Assembly (NCBI RefSeq): GCF_964355755.1
Contig: NC_092671.1
Location: 19,432,001 to 19,496,000, forward strand
Source: Antedon mediterranea
Taxonomy: Eukaryota; Echinodermata; Crinoidea; Comatulida; Antedonidae
Length of the DNA stretch: 64,000 nt
Direction: 5' to 3'
Shown piece by piece: positions 44,801 through 55,932 of this stretch (positions within the stretch are counted from its first letter, which is position 1; each line of letters opens with the position of its first letter). The position numbers and the translations under genes are program-made. The notes below the pieces were generated by a model that had not been told where the DNA came from, did no database searches, and worked only from the letters and a program-made list of their open reading frames with translations.

Positions 44801-47004
44801 CTGTCTTAAGCGGTGTACTTGTTTATTAGGAGGGAAACTTCAAAAGGGAGTGAATTGATTTAAGAAAGCACCCTCTAGAGACATGGGATTTCCGTGCTAT
44901 GATAATCTTTACTTTATGTCAAGGAAAGCTTAAAATTTTATTGGAAGAATGCGACCTATGGAGACCAAAATAACTTCCTATAGATTATAATCTAGAAGGG
45001 TGAAGTATATTTTAGTTCTTAAAACATATGGTCTTTCTTAAGATAAGTGCATCCTGTGTTTGTGAAAAGCTTGGGTACTTAACATAAAAAGCATCGTGTA
45101 TTGCTATCCATCGAGATAGAGTATTTAGTTTTTTACATATAGTAGAAAAATGGTTTTTCTACCCCTGAATAGTCGAATACTAACAGGGTTTGAGAAAAAT
45201 AGAATAGGTGTTGAGATTGGGGATGTTTCAAGATTTTTAATGTAATTTGGCTTATCAGTTCAATTTAATTTTCATAAGATACATCATAACAAAAAAATGA
45301 GAGTTTACAAAATGTACAACTTTAATAAGCCCAGAGGACTTTAAAGCTAGTTCCACCAGAAAAAAGAGTAAAAAAGTATAATTATATATTTCAATATGAA
45401 AATATTTTAGAAGTTATATTTGAAGATTGAAAGTAGAAATACAAATTTGTATATAATTTGCCATGAGTATTCTTGACTTACATATTGATAAGTAATACTT
45501 AAAATTATCAGCATTTTATTTAACATTTATATTTAGTGAGAAAATCATCAAGGAGATCTACGATACAAAGAGTAACAGAATTTAAATCTAGAATCAAAGA
45601 ACGTGAAGAGAAAGCGAAAAAAATGAAAGAGCAAGTGTCAAAGAAGAATGCACCAGAAGTACGTCGATTAACGCAGGAAGAACTTCTTAAAGAAGCTAAG
45701 AAAACAGAAATTGAAAACATTGCTTCTCTCAGTAAGTACACATTTAGTAGAGAATTGGTATATAAAATGCATGTCATGTTTACAGTATGGTTAATAGAAG
45801 ATCATTAAGTTAAAAAGTTAAGAGGTTTAGAGAATAATATTATAGTCATCTTGTATCTTCTTTTATCACTCCTTAATTGTGTAAAGCTTGAGTCAACTTG
45901 ATGATAAATTAAAGTCGTTTAGCGCATAAAAACCAATAACTGCTGAACTGATAAGCTCAACGTCTTGAAAGTAACATATATTTATTTATATCAATGAATT
46001 CATGTTTTTTTCCTAAAACACTTTTGTTTTCCATGTAATGTATTCTTTCAATTTATCAATTTCAGAGGCATACCAACTTTTGGAAGCAAGTAGAAAGAAA
46101 CAGAAGTTTACAAAACAAGTTTACAAGGGTCCCACAATCAAATACCGCTCAATGTCAATGCCGTTAGTGGAGGAGATTAAAGATTCTAATTCTACTGATG
46201 TGGTTGTGGATAAGGATGATAACAAGTAAGTTGTACATTTATTATTTTTTTATTAATAATCAATATGCATGCTTCATGTATTAATAGCTAAGAAGTTATA
46301 TCAAGGTTTGGTTGCAGTAAATTATGGAAAAAGTAGTGTTTCTACCGAAGTAGGAAGCTAATTGATGTAAGGGTGTTGGCCTATGACACCATGCATACTT
46401 CTGAAAAAATAGTAAATACATCTCACTCTTCTTAAACAATTATTACTTTGACCGCATTCACAGCTTTTTGATCCTACTTTTTGTATAAATTCTGCACCCT
46501 ACTGATTTCATTTATTTGTTTGAAAAAAATGTCTAGAGCTTCTAAAGAGATGGTGAAAGACCTTGGAAAGATTTCTGTGGGAAACGAACATTTCTCCTGT
46601 CTGTATCTTAATTGCTTTATTTTATGTTTTGTCATTTTGAATAAAAAATGTTTACATACACTTGATTAACACTAAATTACTTAAATAATGATTTTATATT
46701 TGTTTACAGTGTAAAAGTTCCACCTGAAAAGAAGAAATTTTCGAGAAACTTTATCACGTTTAGTGACTCAAAAACATTTGATGAATACTTTCCAAAGAAA
46801 AAGAGCCGAAGCCATGGCAAGCAGATTTGTCCAGTTACACGACTACCTGCCAAATATCTTGATCCAATTACTAACATTCCTTACGCCACAATACAAGCCT
46901 TCAAAGTAATACGAGAAACATACGTACCAGAACATACAGAGGATTTGTTGGACTACAGAAAAGCGATTAAGTCATATCCACAACCAGTGAAAGCAAGTCA
47001 ATGA
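41758..47004 (+). CDS. VPS72: VPS72 / YL1 (H2A.Z chaperone of SRCAP and TIP60-p400), complete
   Basis: VPS72 binds the H2A.Z-H2B dimer and is a subunit of the SRCAP and TIP60/p400 remodelling complexes that load H2A.Z into chromatin. Six coding exons: 41758-41877, 42913-43065, 43956-44082, 45537-45731, 46066-46225, 46710-47004. They total 1050 nt, 349 residues. The N-terminus MSLVGGREKRVTAGNRL and YKTTYGGFSE match human YL1. An acidic region (residues 41-80) and basic RKKRVVTKAYK follow, then LTQEELLKEAKKTE and the YL1_C domain (about residues 290-320, CPVTRLPAKYLDPITNIPYA, then T and a helix). Phases are consistent throughout. Intron 1 carries a 26-bp minisatellite and intron 2 an array of exon-2-end copies. 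AATAAA at 47591-47596 is a plausible polyadenylation signal. Confidence 0.96.
41941..42481. repeat. 26-bp minisatellite, 20.8 copies, in VPS72 intron 1
   Basis: Head-to-tail copies of TGGTGATCTTGTACTGTGCT plus TATTAG, period exactly 26 bp, with only two substitutions seen in the whole array (third and twentieth units). The homogeneity points to recent expansion or assembly of an unstable locus. Confidence 0.97.
42913..43065 (+). CDS. VPS72: VPS72 coding exon 2 (acidic H2A.Z-binding region and basic patch)
   Basis: 153 nt, 51 codons. Acidic, Ser-rich stretch ending GPKRKKRVVTKAYK. Acceptor CTTGACAG, donor AAG|GTAAGA. The last ~50 nt of this exon are the seed of the intronic array that follows. 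Confidence 0.94.
43066..43830 (+). repeat. Tandem array of VPS72 exon-2 end plus 5' splice site, about 12 copies
   Basis: Units of 56-58 bp, each holding AAAAGAGTTGTTACTAAATC, TTATAAG and GTAAGR, repeat the last ~45 nt of exon 2 together with its donor. At least nine copies keep an intact AAG|GTAAG; one has CTAAG and one GTGAG. From about 43250 the array alternates GTAAGGAAAGATAAAGGACC and GTAAGAAAAGATGAAGGACC, a 114-bp higher-order unit. The last copies are degenerate. Confidence 0.93.
43956..44082 (+). CDS. VPS72: VPS72 coding exon 3
   Basis: 127 nt, phase 0 in and 1 out. Encodes EPVKKPSKPKSSSKPHQEKT to SKQSLSSS. Acceptor TTATTTAG, donor GTAAGT. Confidence 0.92.
44083..45536. other. VPS72 intron 3
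   Basis: 1.45 kb with no exon. Around 44360-44530 there is a sequence with a weak B-box-like GGTCGGATTCTACC, possibly an old SINE. Confidence 0.5.
45537..45731 (+). CDS. VPS72: VPS72 coding exon 4
   Basis: 195 nt, phase 1 to 1. LRKSSRRSTIQRV, a charged helix, then RRLTQEELLKEAKKTEIENI. Acceptor ATATTTAG, donor GTAAGT. Confidence 0.94.
46066..46225 (+). CDS. VPS72: VPS72 coding exon 5
   Basis: 160 nt, phase 1 in and 2 out. AYQLLEASRKKQKF, then GPTIKYRSMSMPLVEE, as in vertebrate YL1 (GPIITYHSVTVPLV). Acceptor ATTTCAG, donor GTAAGT. Confidence 0.94.
46710..47004 (+). CDS. VPS72: VPS72 coding exon 6 (YL1_C domain)
   Basis: 295 nt including stop TGA. NFITFSDSKTFDEYFP, then the YL1_C core and AFKVIRETY. 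Acceptor GTTTACAG. Confidence 0.95.
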
Positions 47005-48323
47005 AGACAATTTTAAATGGTATATGGCAGTTGGACTTAAGGGGCGAAGCTGTATGTTGTAGCATTTTAAGAAAAAAGAACAGTTGTTTTAACTGTTTTT
47101 TTTTTTCATCTTTAAAAAGATGCTAGACAGGGTTCTTGGATTCAAACAGTACAGGTTTTAGATTACCTCCCTAGAACAACTACTACCAGACAACTACCCT
47201 CTAGGACTGAACATGATGTAGTTATCCAAGAGGGAAATTTGTAAAATATTTTTTCACTATTGCTTGCCACTAAGATTTTGCAAACTATGCAATATTGGCA
47301 ATTATATGTACAAGTGTGATCTTGTAAAACTCTGTCTACACTATCAAACTAGTTTGACAAAAAAAGTGTGAAATGCCCAAATATGGGCATTTTTTTTTGT
47401 CACATAAAGTTTGAATGAGTTTTAAGAGCAGTATATCAAACCTACACAAATGGTTGAAATATATCTGTTATATTGTATACAGTATTGTAATATAGATGAA
47501 AACTCACCTGTTTGTGCCCAATACCAAGACAGTAGTTTCTTCAATTTGCTTTGTGGGCAAGCTAGTAAGTGAAATTTCTATACTGGTAATAATAAATCCA
47601 ATGCAAATTTTTTAAACGTGTTAGTTTTTATTTTATTATTCACATAAAGAAACATCAAATGATATATCAAAATTCAATTGATGCGTCAAACTTTTTTTGT
47701 AGCTTCATATATACCCCCATCAACGAGCGAAACTTCAGAGTTACCACACATCAGAGTGCATACATACAAAACACAGGTGTTAACGCCCCAACATGTATTA
47801 AACATCAGAGTTTGCTAAATTCGTCCACATTAGTTTTAATGAATGACCATTTCATGTCTCAAGAAGATACAAAAGAAATTATACAAAATATAGTAAATCT
47901 GGAATGTACATTTATCTATAACAAAACATTAATTTAAAAGGGAATTAAAAGGGAAAATTATAAGTGAAAATAGAATGTTTTGAAACCCAAATATTATCAC
48001 TGCCTGCTCTATAAAAATATAAGAAAACAATATATACCTATAATCTGAATGCACACATACTCGCATTTCATTTATAAAATCATTTAGCAAAGAAGCTTCT
48101 ATCGGCCAAGTTTTTGTTTAAAAAGGTTTCTACAACAAACAGCATTAGGTATACATATATTTGAAATGTAAACATTTTATTTACCACACATACGATTTTA
48201 CATGCCACAACTGATTTTCTATATACAAATAAATTGTAGCTATAATATTAATTTAAACTTTTTTTTATGTTTCGCTATTTAAATTAGACAATTTTGTACA
48301 AGCCTTAAGGATTTCTATTTGTT
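47005..48323. other. Convergent intergenic region between VPS72 and MNS1
   Basis: 3' flanks of two genes that face each other. The VPS72 3' UTR probably ends after AATAAA at 47591. A short repeat-like block (ACTAGTTTGACAAAA, GCCCAAATATGGGC) lies at about 47350-47400. The open frame at 47659-47937 resembles nothing known to me. Confidence 0.5.
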
Positions 48324-48419
48324 TTAATAATTATCAAACATATCTTGCTTTCGTTCACTATAATGCCGTTTAAAGTCATCGTCAAAAAGTTCAAGATCTC
48401 TTTCGTTTTGAATAACACC
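48324..48419 (-). CDS. MNS1: MNS1 coding exon 8 (C-terminus)
   Basis: 96 nt with stop TAA. GVIQNERDLELFDDDFKRHY then SERKQDMFDNY, comparable to the human ending (GVFKKEDDIDLLGEEFRKVY). Acceptor AATTTCAG. Confidence 0.93.
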   Translation of the reverse strand, partial: GVIQNERDLELFDDDFKRHYSERKQDMFDNY

Positions 48420-51400
48420 CTGAAATTAAAAAAAAAAACATTGTTAATAACATTGAAAAAAGAAATTGAGACATTCTGGAGCCAAAATGGCTGTAGTATA
48501 AATATTGCTTCTACAGACTACTCATAGTGGTACAGTAATTCGAAAAGCTATATTTTGTGTTATTTATGATCACAAAAGGGCGCCGCAACATATAGCCATG
48601 GAATTGGTGCAGATTCATCTGTAGAACAGTAGTAGTTTCAAGTCCTGTTATTTTGGACAGGTGAAAGAACGTTAACGGTCAGCTGTACCACATGAGAGAC
48701 CGTTTAAGAGGGCTCCTTCACACCTGCGTACAATTCAGCACAGCTCAAGGTACAGTAGAAGGAATCCATTACTCCTAAAATTACTGTATTTCCCAGTAGC
48801 ACAAACTTACTTTATATGATATTTACTAGATATTAAAATGTGTATATTAACCTTTGGCAAATACCCAAGCAGTTTTTGAGCATGTTTTTTGAGTAGACGT
48901 TGTCTTTCTTCCTCAATAATTTGTTGACGAAAGTTCTCGCGTTCTTCCTCTTCTCTTCGTTCCATCAATTCCATCTCTTTGTCAGCTGCAAATTGTGCTC
49001 GTCTCTCCTCAATAAGGTTTTCAACAGCACGTTTGTGTTCAAGCTGTTTCATACGTCGTTTCTGGGCATTCATTTGTTCTAGGCGATCATCTTCTGCAAA
49101 TTTAGCCAGCATCTGATAACAAGACAAAAACAATAAGCCAAAAAGAAACTCAACATCATTTAACCTTGCCACGTTGAAACACTGGTTCTCGTCTGATCAC
49201 CAATGTTAAACAATTAGGGCTTAGTTGGAAATTCAATGGGAGGCCATCAGGATAAATTGAGCTGGATCCCATCAGGCATTTGAAGTGAGCACTGCTGACT
49301 CTTACAGCAGCCCTGCATCTAGTATCTGCCTCTGCCTTTCTTCTAGTCAAGGTGGGCATTAGATGAGAGAAGCTATTTATCAATGATAGGACCAACCAAG
49401 GTGTTTTAAACTTTGATAGACATCGGCCATAATAAAAAAATATTCAACATTGGTCTATACAACAACAATGCATCATATTGAGGGGACACACTCTAAATAT
49501 ATATTTTTGTTTTTATTCCTATAATCTGATCTGATGATCTGTTTGATTTGACCCTAGCTTTGTATATGGTTTTTTTTCAATGCAGGAACCACCTTTAATA
49601 TTATACTGTAATGTTTCAATTTTAAATTAATTAATGTTTCCAAATTCCTTTTATGTTATTGTCACAATTATTTGTTTAAACCATCTTCTTAAATATTTAG
49701 TAGTTGTTGACTTAAATGTCTGGACCCCATGTAGAAAACAAGCTTGATGCATAAAAGTACACTGTACTATAAATAATTTATCCTGAAGTGGTAATTTGTA
49801 GTGATTAGTACTGAGGCCTTTCTCAGTGCTAATCACAACATTATATTCACCTGCTTTCTAAACTCTTCCTCTTCTTGTTTTTGTGCCTCTTGATGAAGCT
49901 GCTTGAGATGTAACTGTTGGCGATTACTAGTCTGCAACTCCAGACGTTGACGTACTCTTCTCTCCATTTCAGATTTTTCTTTTTGTCTCTCCGCTTCTTC
50001 TTGTTCTTCCAAATATAGTTCCATTCGCACCCTCTCCATTTCCTCTTCTTGTTCCCTCTCTTTGGCAATTTTATGGCTAAGCTGTAAAATTAACAACACA
50101 TTTTTTTTGTCAAAACAAGAAGATGGGCAACAGTGTGTTACAGAATTTTTTATATTACTATAAAACACATAAAAGGTTAAGTTTCAAGTTTTTTTAAAAT
50201 CACCAAAACTTGTGAGATCTATTTATTTCTGTATGGCTAAGTTTTATTAATATTCTCAACAACAACAATTTACAAACACATACAAAGGACATTTACAACT
50301 ATCCTCTGGCTGGCAGGTGGAATTTTTTTTAGGTGATCTTAATATTTATACAAATAACACATAAGATTTACTTACAGTACTCTGTACTTCAGCTTTCTTT
50401 TCTTCTCTTTCTCGTTTGAACTCCATTCGTTCTTCCTCTCTGTTCCGCTGCGCACTAGCAAATTCCAATATTCTACGGTTTTCCTCTTCCATGCGTTCCC
50501 GTTCTTTATCCATCCACAAATCTCTAGCTTTCTTAAATTCATCGATATATCTTTTTGTTGCTTGTTGTTTTGAAAGGTAAAGTTCCCTTTCTCTATCATT
50601 GAGAAAAAGAGATTGAGAAATTCATAAATAAAATTAAAAAATGCCTTAGAAAGTCTGTGAGAGGCCCATTGTATTTAACACGTTCCAAATTATAGAACAA
50701 AAGTGTAATCAAATGCTTGGCCTTCTATCACCTGAACCTCTCATAAGCTGCAATCACCTACCAGTCCAAGGATGTCCCCTTAGAGGAGGTTCAACATATT
50801 ACAATGTGTACTTTAAAAATCCTGGATGCACTCTTACTTGATGAAATATCATTTAATACAAATTTGTTTACCTTTGATCTTCTTCATAAATCTTTCGAAC
50901 AATTTCATCAATCATTAACTTTTCTTTCAAGAACTCTTCATAACTTTCTTGTTTTTTACGTTCTTGCTCTTCCAGTTGTTTTTCCAACTCTTGCTGGTAT
51001 TGTACACTTTCCTGCCATCGTTCTTTCAGCTTCTTTTGTTCCTCTTCATCTGCTCGAGCCGATTCCTCTTTCATTAGCTTGGAAATTTCAGCATCCCTTG
51101 CCTAGAAAAATTGTCAAAAAATAATTATTAATTATCATTCAGTGAGTCACCCATCTTTCAAGGGTAGTTACTAAATAAAAAGATGTTAAAAAACTGATAT
51201 AAATGGATATTAATATAAATATATGCAGAAAGTATGTAAAAATAGATAAATCTATAAGAACCAAATCATTATCTTTCTATTTCTTAAAAATTAGGAGGCT
51301 TTCAGTTGAATTAGATGTGCAATAATTATTGTTCATTATTTTTTCACAACGCATACCACTGTATAATAACAAATAATAATAATAATAGATTTATCAATTT

Positions 51401-54400
51401 ATTATTGCTTATAATTAAAAGGTTATATTATTTATACAGGTAATACTAATATAAAACACATTTATTATTATTATTATAAAATAACACATATTTAATAATA
51501 AAGTTTCTGACAATTTATGTTATTTGTAAAAAATTATAAATTCAAATAGATTTTAGACTACAGTATAAATTTGTTTTAAAATAAAAATATAAAATGTGCT
51601 TTTTAACATAAGTTCAGTTATTTTAGCATATGCTCGACGGTCCTAAAATCTCATCTGAGTATTGAATTGACAGGGGACGTTAATAACAGTAACACCTAAT
51701 CTTAATAATTAGTCACACCCTTGCTAATTAGTGTCACTTACAAATACTTAAATGCACAATTGAAGTATCTGTAACACTACAGGATGCAACCTCAGTCAAC
51801 ACCTTTGCGTAATTTACTACAAGTTATAAGACAATGACATCATAAATGTCAATTGAGAAAAGTGAATTGACTAATTCTAAATATGTTACGAGCCCAGATC
51901 TTAGTACCTCCCAAAAGGAAATATTCAAAGAAATCTATTTTAATCTTTGGCCTTTACAATAACTGGTAACAATCTTTGCATGGTTGTATTGCCCGTGTGT
52001 GTTGCAATTTTTCCCCTTTTTATGAATTTTATATTGATATTCTCTATTTTTTATATTTTTATATGATATCTTATGTCACTGTCAGCAGAGCCAGTAAATG
52101 TAATCTTGAAAAATATAATAAGTTATTTCTGAAGATTTAGGCACAGCATTGTAAGTAAGTAAGTAAGTAAATTAATGATGAACAAGAAAATATGCAATGA
52201 GTTTATTTTACATATTTTTTCAATACTACAGTACTACAAATCTGAGCATAAAAAAAACAGATGGTGAAGGGTTAAAGAAGAAAAATTAGAAACAAAAATT
52301 ATGCCCAAGTACAGGAACAACTGGAAAGCCACTCCGAGAGTGCATACATCTGCCTACTGTAAAATTCTCCTACATAAGATTTCTCCGGGAAAAAAAAAAA
52401 TATATATATATATTTGTGTGTGTCTTAATGCTGTTTGTGATTTAGGCTAATTTCACTACAAGCATGTGTATGCGAGTTTGGTGTAATGGTTAACAAGCCT
52501 TTCAATTAGCTTCAGTTGACTAATAATAGAACATCATGCGAAAATCAAACGAGTGAATTTGAAAAGAAATAGGTTTTTTAAACTACTCGCATCAAAAAAC
52601 GTGCACATTAAATCAAATTATGTTTTAAAATTACAAAGCACAAATTATACCTATTGCCTCTTGTACAAAAATGAAGTTTTTTGGACAAGTAGTTCTAGAG
52701 AAAATGCAAAAATATCTTTTAACACTATCAGGTCTGAAAAGTATACTAAAAAGAGGTCTAGAATTGGGACCATGGTCCCAAAATTTAATGGAATGGTCCT
52801 TGACTACATATCTATCTGTATATTCATTTTGGTAAAGATCTTGTAATTACTTTTTGAGTAATCCTGCTAACAAACAAACAAACCTTGGCGGAGGTAAATT
52901 ACCGTTTAGTCATAATAATAAGAGGACCCTTAATATCATTTTTTTTCATGAAGACCTGCATGGTTGTTGCTCTTTAAAGTTGTATAATAAATAAATATCC
53001 TGTGGTCAATTTCATTTGGTGGCCATAAACAATGAACATCATTTCATTTTGAATAATAACAATAGTAATGCATAACAAAATCTTACAGTTATTTCATAGT
53101 TCATGGCTTCTTTTTCTGCCAGTTGTGCTGCCCTCTCACGGTTCATATAGCCTGCTCTAAGTTTAGCTTCTAATTCTCTCAATTCTCTACTATTCTCACG
53201 TATCTGTTGTCTCATCTTGGCATCACGTAATTGGTCTAGTTTCACTCGTTCAAGTTCCATAGCAAGTCTTTCTTCTTGTTCCATCTGTTTTTCTCGTAAC
53301 TGTTTCATTTCATGAGACTAAAACATGATAAAGAAATTTGTAATTGGCTTAGTTATTGAAAGAATTTAAACCGGTACCACCTTTTTTGTTACAACAAACT
53401 TTCTCACACCAGAAAATACTTTATTTTATTTATTCAATCATTTAGCATCCATTCAACTATACATTTAAAATACATAATAAAGAAAAAATAAAAACAATTG
53501 GAATATTGAATTTGAATAAAACCAAAGTTTGTAGCTAGGTTTGATAACCAAAGGGTTGAAAGGTAGTATATTTTACTCAATATTTTGGTCTCTCTATCAA
53601 TTATGTCATCTGGAATAGGATCTTATAGTAGAGACTATCTAATAGTTTTCTAGTAGTCTTAAAAAAAAAAGTTTGATCAGTAAACAAAATAAATGACAAA
53701 ACTACTCAATATCAACAGTTAAGTATTAATCTTACTTTTATGATGGCATCTTCCATTTCACGTTCTTTGTGTTCTTGTTGCAATCTACGAATATAACGCT
53801 TTGATTCCACCCTTTCCTCACTTTCCATATTTGCCTCCAACACCTTTTCTTTTGTCAATCTTTTTAAGTGGTCTTCCCTGTCCTCTTCCCTGCGTCGTGA
53901 ATCTGCCAACATTTTCTCCTGTTGTGCATGAGTGAGATTTCGTCGCATCATTGCCTATAAATTTGAAATGAGTAGTTAGCAATTAAATTACAATCTTAAT
54001 TTAGGGAACAGATACAAATAGGGATTAAAAAAACACAGTAGGCCTAGGCCTAAAGCTCCTTGGTGTACTACTAGACTAGGTTTATTTAGAAATAATACTA
54101 ATTATAGTAAAGTACTGGAATGGGATGGTGGTAGTGGTCGCCTACAACACTAGCTCTACAGTCTAGAGGCCCAACTTCTAGGGCCTAGCCTATTAAGCCT
54201 AGCCCTACTCCTAAAAGGCCTATCATCATCAGTATCAGGCCTATTCCTATTAATTACACTTATCAATAAGGCCTGCCTTCCCTACTACTACTAGCCTAGG
54301 CGCGTCTAGCTCAACTAGCCTAATTAGAATAGGGCTAGGCCTACGTATAATAAAGAGGTAGACCAAGCCTAGCTAGTAGTAGGCCTAGGCTAACCTTGGC

Positions 54401-54486
54401 CTCTCTAGGTTTGCCTCACAATCGGGATCGAGTAATGTTTAAAATAATTGTTTTATTGAATATGTTTACAAATTCAATCTTACCAT
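48324..54486 (-). CDS. MNS1: MNS1 (axonemal coiled-coil protein), complete
   Basis: MNS1 is a filamentous coiled-coil protein of cilia and sperm flagella. It lies inside doublet microtubules and is needed for motile cilia and left-right asymmetry in mammals. Eight coding exons: 54484-54486, 53736-53954, 53087-53317, 50872-51101, 50376-50592, 49851-50081, 48852-49112, 48324-48419. The total of 1488 nt gives 495 residues, the length I recall for human MNS1. Diagnostic stretches are LRELEAKLRAGYMNRERAAQ, MIDEIVRKIYEEDQ, RYIDEFKKARDLWMDKER, MEEENRRILEFASAQ, MLAKFAEDDRLEQMNAQKRR and KKHAQKLLGYLPK. All phases agree. The initiator ATG is the last codon of exon 1 and is followed directly by the donor; an in-frame TAA precedes it. 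An X-box-like RFX site lies about 130 bp upstream. Confidence 0.95.
48852..49112 (-). CDS. MNS1: MNS1 coding exon 7
   Basis: 261 nt, phase 0 to 0. MLAKFAEDDRLEQMNAQKRR, then KRAVENLIEERRAQF and LLGYLPK. Acceptor GTTATCAG, donor GTTAAT. Confidence 0.96.
49851..50081 (-). CDS. MNS1: MNS1 coding exon 6
   Basis: 231 nt, phase 0 to 0. LSHKIAKEREQEEEMERVRM through EEEEFRKQ. Acceptor TTTTACAG, donor GTGAAT. Confidence 0.95.
50376..50592 (-). CDS. MNS1: MNS1 coding exon 5
   Basis: 217 nt, phase 2 in and 0 out. RERELYLSKQQATKRYIDEF through KKAEVQST. Acceptor AATGATAG, donor GTAAGT. Confidence 0.94.
50872..51101 (-). CDS. MNS1: MNS1 coding exon 4
   Basis: 230 nt, phase 0 in and 2 out. ARDAEISKLMKEESARADEE through IVRKIYEEDQ. 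Acceptor TTTTCTAG, donor GTAAAC. Confidence 0.95.
51102..53086. other. MNS1 intron 3
   Basis: 2 kb, strongly AT-rich, with a short AAGT run (about 52150). It contains the dispersed repeat at 52326-52898. No exon seen. Confidence 0.6.
52326..52898. repeat. Dispersed repeat, copy 2 (see 8792-9427)
   Basis: Same order of blocks as copy 1: GAGTGCATAC, CTACATAAGATTTC, CAAGCATGTGTATG, GGTGTAATGGTTA, CAGGTCTGAAAA. It ends CTTGGCGGAGGTAAA after an ACAAACAAAC run. Confidence 0.75.
53087..53317 (-). CDS. MNS1: MNS1 coding exon 3
   Basis: 231 nt, phase 0 to 0. SHEMKQLREKQMEQEERLA through RERAAQLAEKEAMNYEIT. Acceptor GTTTTAG, donor GTAAGA. Confidence 0.95.
53736..53954 (-). CDS. MNS1: MNS1 coding exon 2
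   Basis: 219 nt, phase 0 to 0. AMMRRNLTHAQQEKMLADSR and a charged helix to MEDAIIK. Acceptor TTTATAG, donor AAA|GTAAGA. Confidence 0.93.
54030..54420. repeat. AGGCCTA/CTAG-rich low-complexity DNA in MNS1 intron 1
   Basis: Irregular AGGCCTA, CTAGCCTA and TAGTAG words, like 31280-31520 and 39480-39865. Confidence 0.7.
54484..54486 (-). CDS. MNS1: MNS1 coding exon 1: initiator codon only
   Basis: ATG|GTAAG: the start codon abuts the splice donor. Upstream in frame is TAA (nine codons back), so no earlier start is possible in this exon. The next exon begins GCAATGATG, so if splicing fails translation could begin at M3 or M4 with little loss. Confidence 0.75.
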
Positions 54487-55828
54487 ATTGAATCGGTTGA
54501 TAGATGCAAATAATTATAGTATTAATCTTTAGAAACACGTTGAATTATACGGTTATAGAGAGGAGGAGGTTCTAACAACCTGTCTGCTGTGCACCTTTTT
54601 TCCGTTGTTTTGCAAGTAACCAAGGTATCTGCTCTCGATCGACCAAAGAACTAACTCCGAGCTCTCCGCCGGGTATATGACGTATGTCCGATTTTTTAAA
54701 CTGCGCCCTCTATTGTATTGAATAAAATAAACTTTTTATATAATTATTCGCTAACATTAACAATGTGTGCTGTGTATACTACGTGTTAAGTACGAAAAGA
54801 ACAATGTTTCGTACCCTAAATATACGGAGTCAGTAGGTCAGTAAGTTCCACTAACTTAATTTAAGAATCATGTTATAGATATAGATAACATTTTCGACCA
54901 GGTCATAAACATAAATTCATTGTTTAAATCGGAATCAGTCATAAATAAATCGCAAAATATGAAGGTATTAGTTTATATAATCCTAATTTTTAACTTGAAA
55001 GCTTTTAGTTTGCCATGGATTAAACTTTCCTGGATGGCCAGTTCCCAACGGACAGAGTAGAATCCAGTTCACATAAACATCGGTTTCGGTTATTAAAAAC
55101 TTTCACTTTGATTTTACTTTAGCGCCAGTAATTTGGCCAGTAGCACGAAGATTTCTCAGTAATCACATTTAATGGTTATATTTGGTGCATTTATATATGT
55201 CTGTATTGTTATTATTATTGAATGCTTTTGGTCTTTATGTTAGTTATTATAGGAGCTAGGTTATACCACAAATATGGACGACGGTATCGTGAGAGATAAA
55301 GGTTATTTTCACTGTTATCATATCAACATCGCTGTCGCCATCGTCGTCGTCCTCGTCCATGATTTTCAAATCAACATATATTTCTTTTTTCTTTCTGCGC
55401 ATGCGATAATGCAACACTTTAAAATGCGTCGTATGTTATAAACACTATAAGTAGGCGTATTATAATATCAACGTTTACAACATAGTCAATGGTGACTTTG
55501 ATATGCAAAACCTTTGCATCTTACTCTTGCCTTCTATGTTGTGTAATTGATCAAACAGCCGACGATTTTTAAAAGAGTCGAGAGTGATATAGATATACAT
55601 TATAAATAAATCTATAACTCCGATAATGGGGCGGATATCCTCTTCTCTATCACTGAACTACAGAAACACTTTACGCATGCTTAGAAGATTGTCAGGAAAG
55701 CGCCGCCTCGCGAGAAACGAGCATTGCTCTGGCAATTTCAAGTTTTGCTAAGTAAGGGAACTGTCGATCGAATGGTTCAGCAACTGCAGTATTTTATCTA
55801 TGTCAGGACTTAATGACTTCTAGCCAAC
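54487..55828. other. Divergent intergenic region between MNS1 and the 55.8 kb exon
   Basis: Contains the X-box candidate and a perfect NRF1-type site TGCGCATGCG (55396-55405), consistent with two promoters pointing apart. No coding exon recognised between them. Confidence 0.5.
54616..54629. promoter_or_regulatory. X-box-like RFX site upstream of MNS1
   Basis: GTAACCAAGGTATC has two RFX half-sites separated by 2 nt, with two departures from the GTHNYYATRRNAAC consensus. It lies about 130 bp upstream of the MNS1 ATG, the usual place for this site in ciliary genes. Confidence 0.45.
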
Positions 55829-55932
55829 ATGACATTCTTATACTTTGGACTTCTATTAGGATTATTTTATACATCTGTATTTGCTCAATTTCCGAGTCTG
55901 AACCCAAATGGAAGGAACGTCTGTAGAAAAAT
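55829..55932 (+). CDS. First coding exon of a secreted or membrane protein (signal peptide, possible EMI-domain start)
   Basis: ATG followed by 34 codons and 2 nt, donor AAAAT|GTAAGT, with an in-frame TGA just upstream. The peptide has a clear signal sequence (MTFLYFGLLLGLFYTSVFAQ). It is followed by FPSLNPNGRNVCRK, which looks like the residues before and at the first cysteine of EMI domains, as in MEGF10-type EGF-repeat proteins. No matching second exon was found in the remaining 8 kb, so the first intron would be long. The family is a guess; the signal peptide plus donor is the firm part. It lies head to head with MNS1. Confidence 0.5.
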
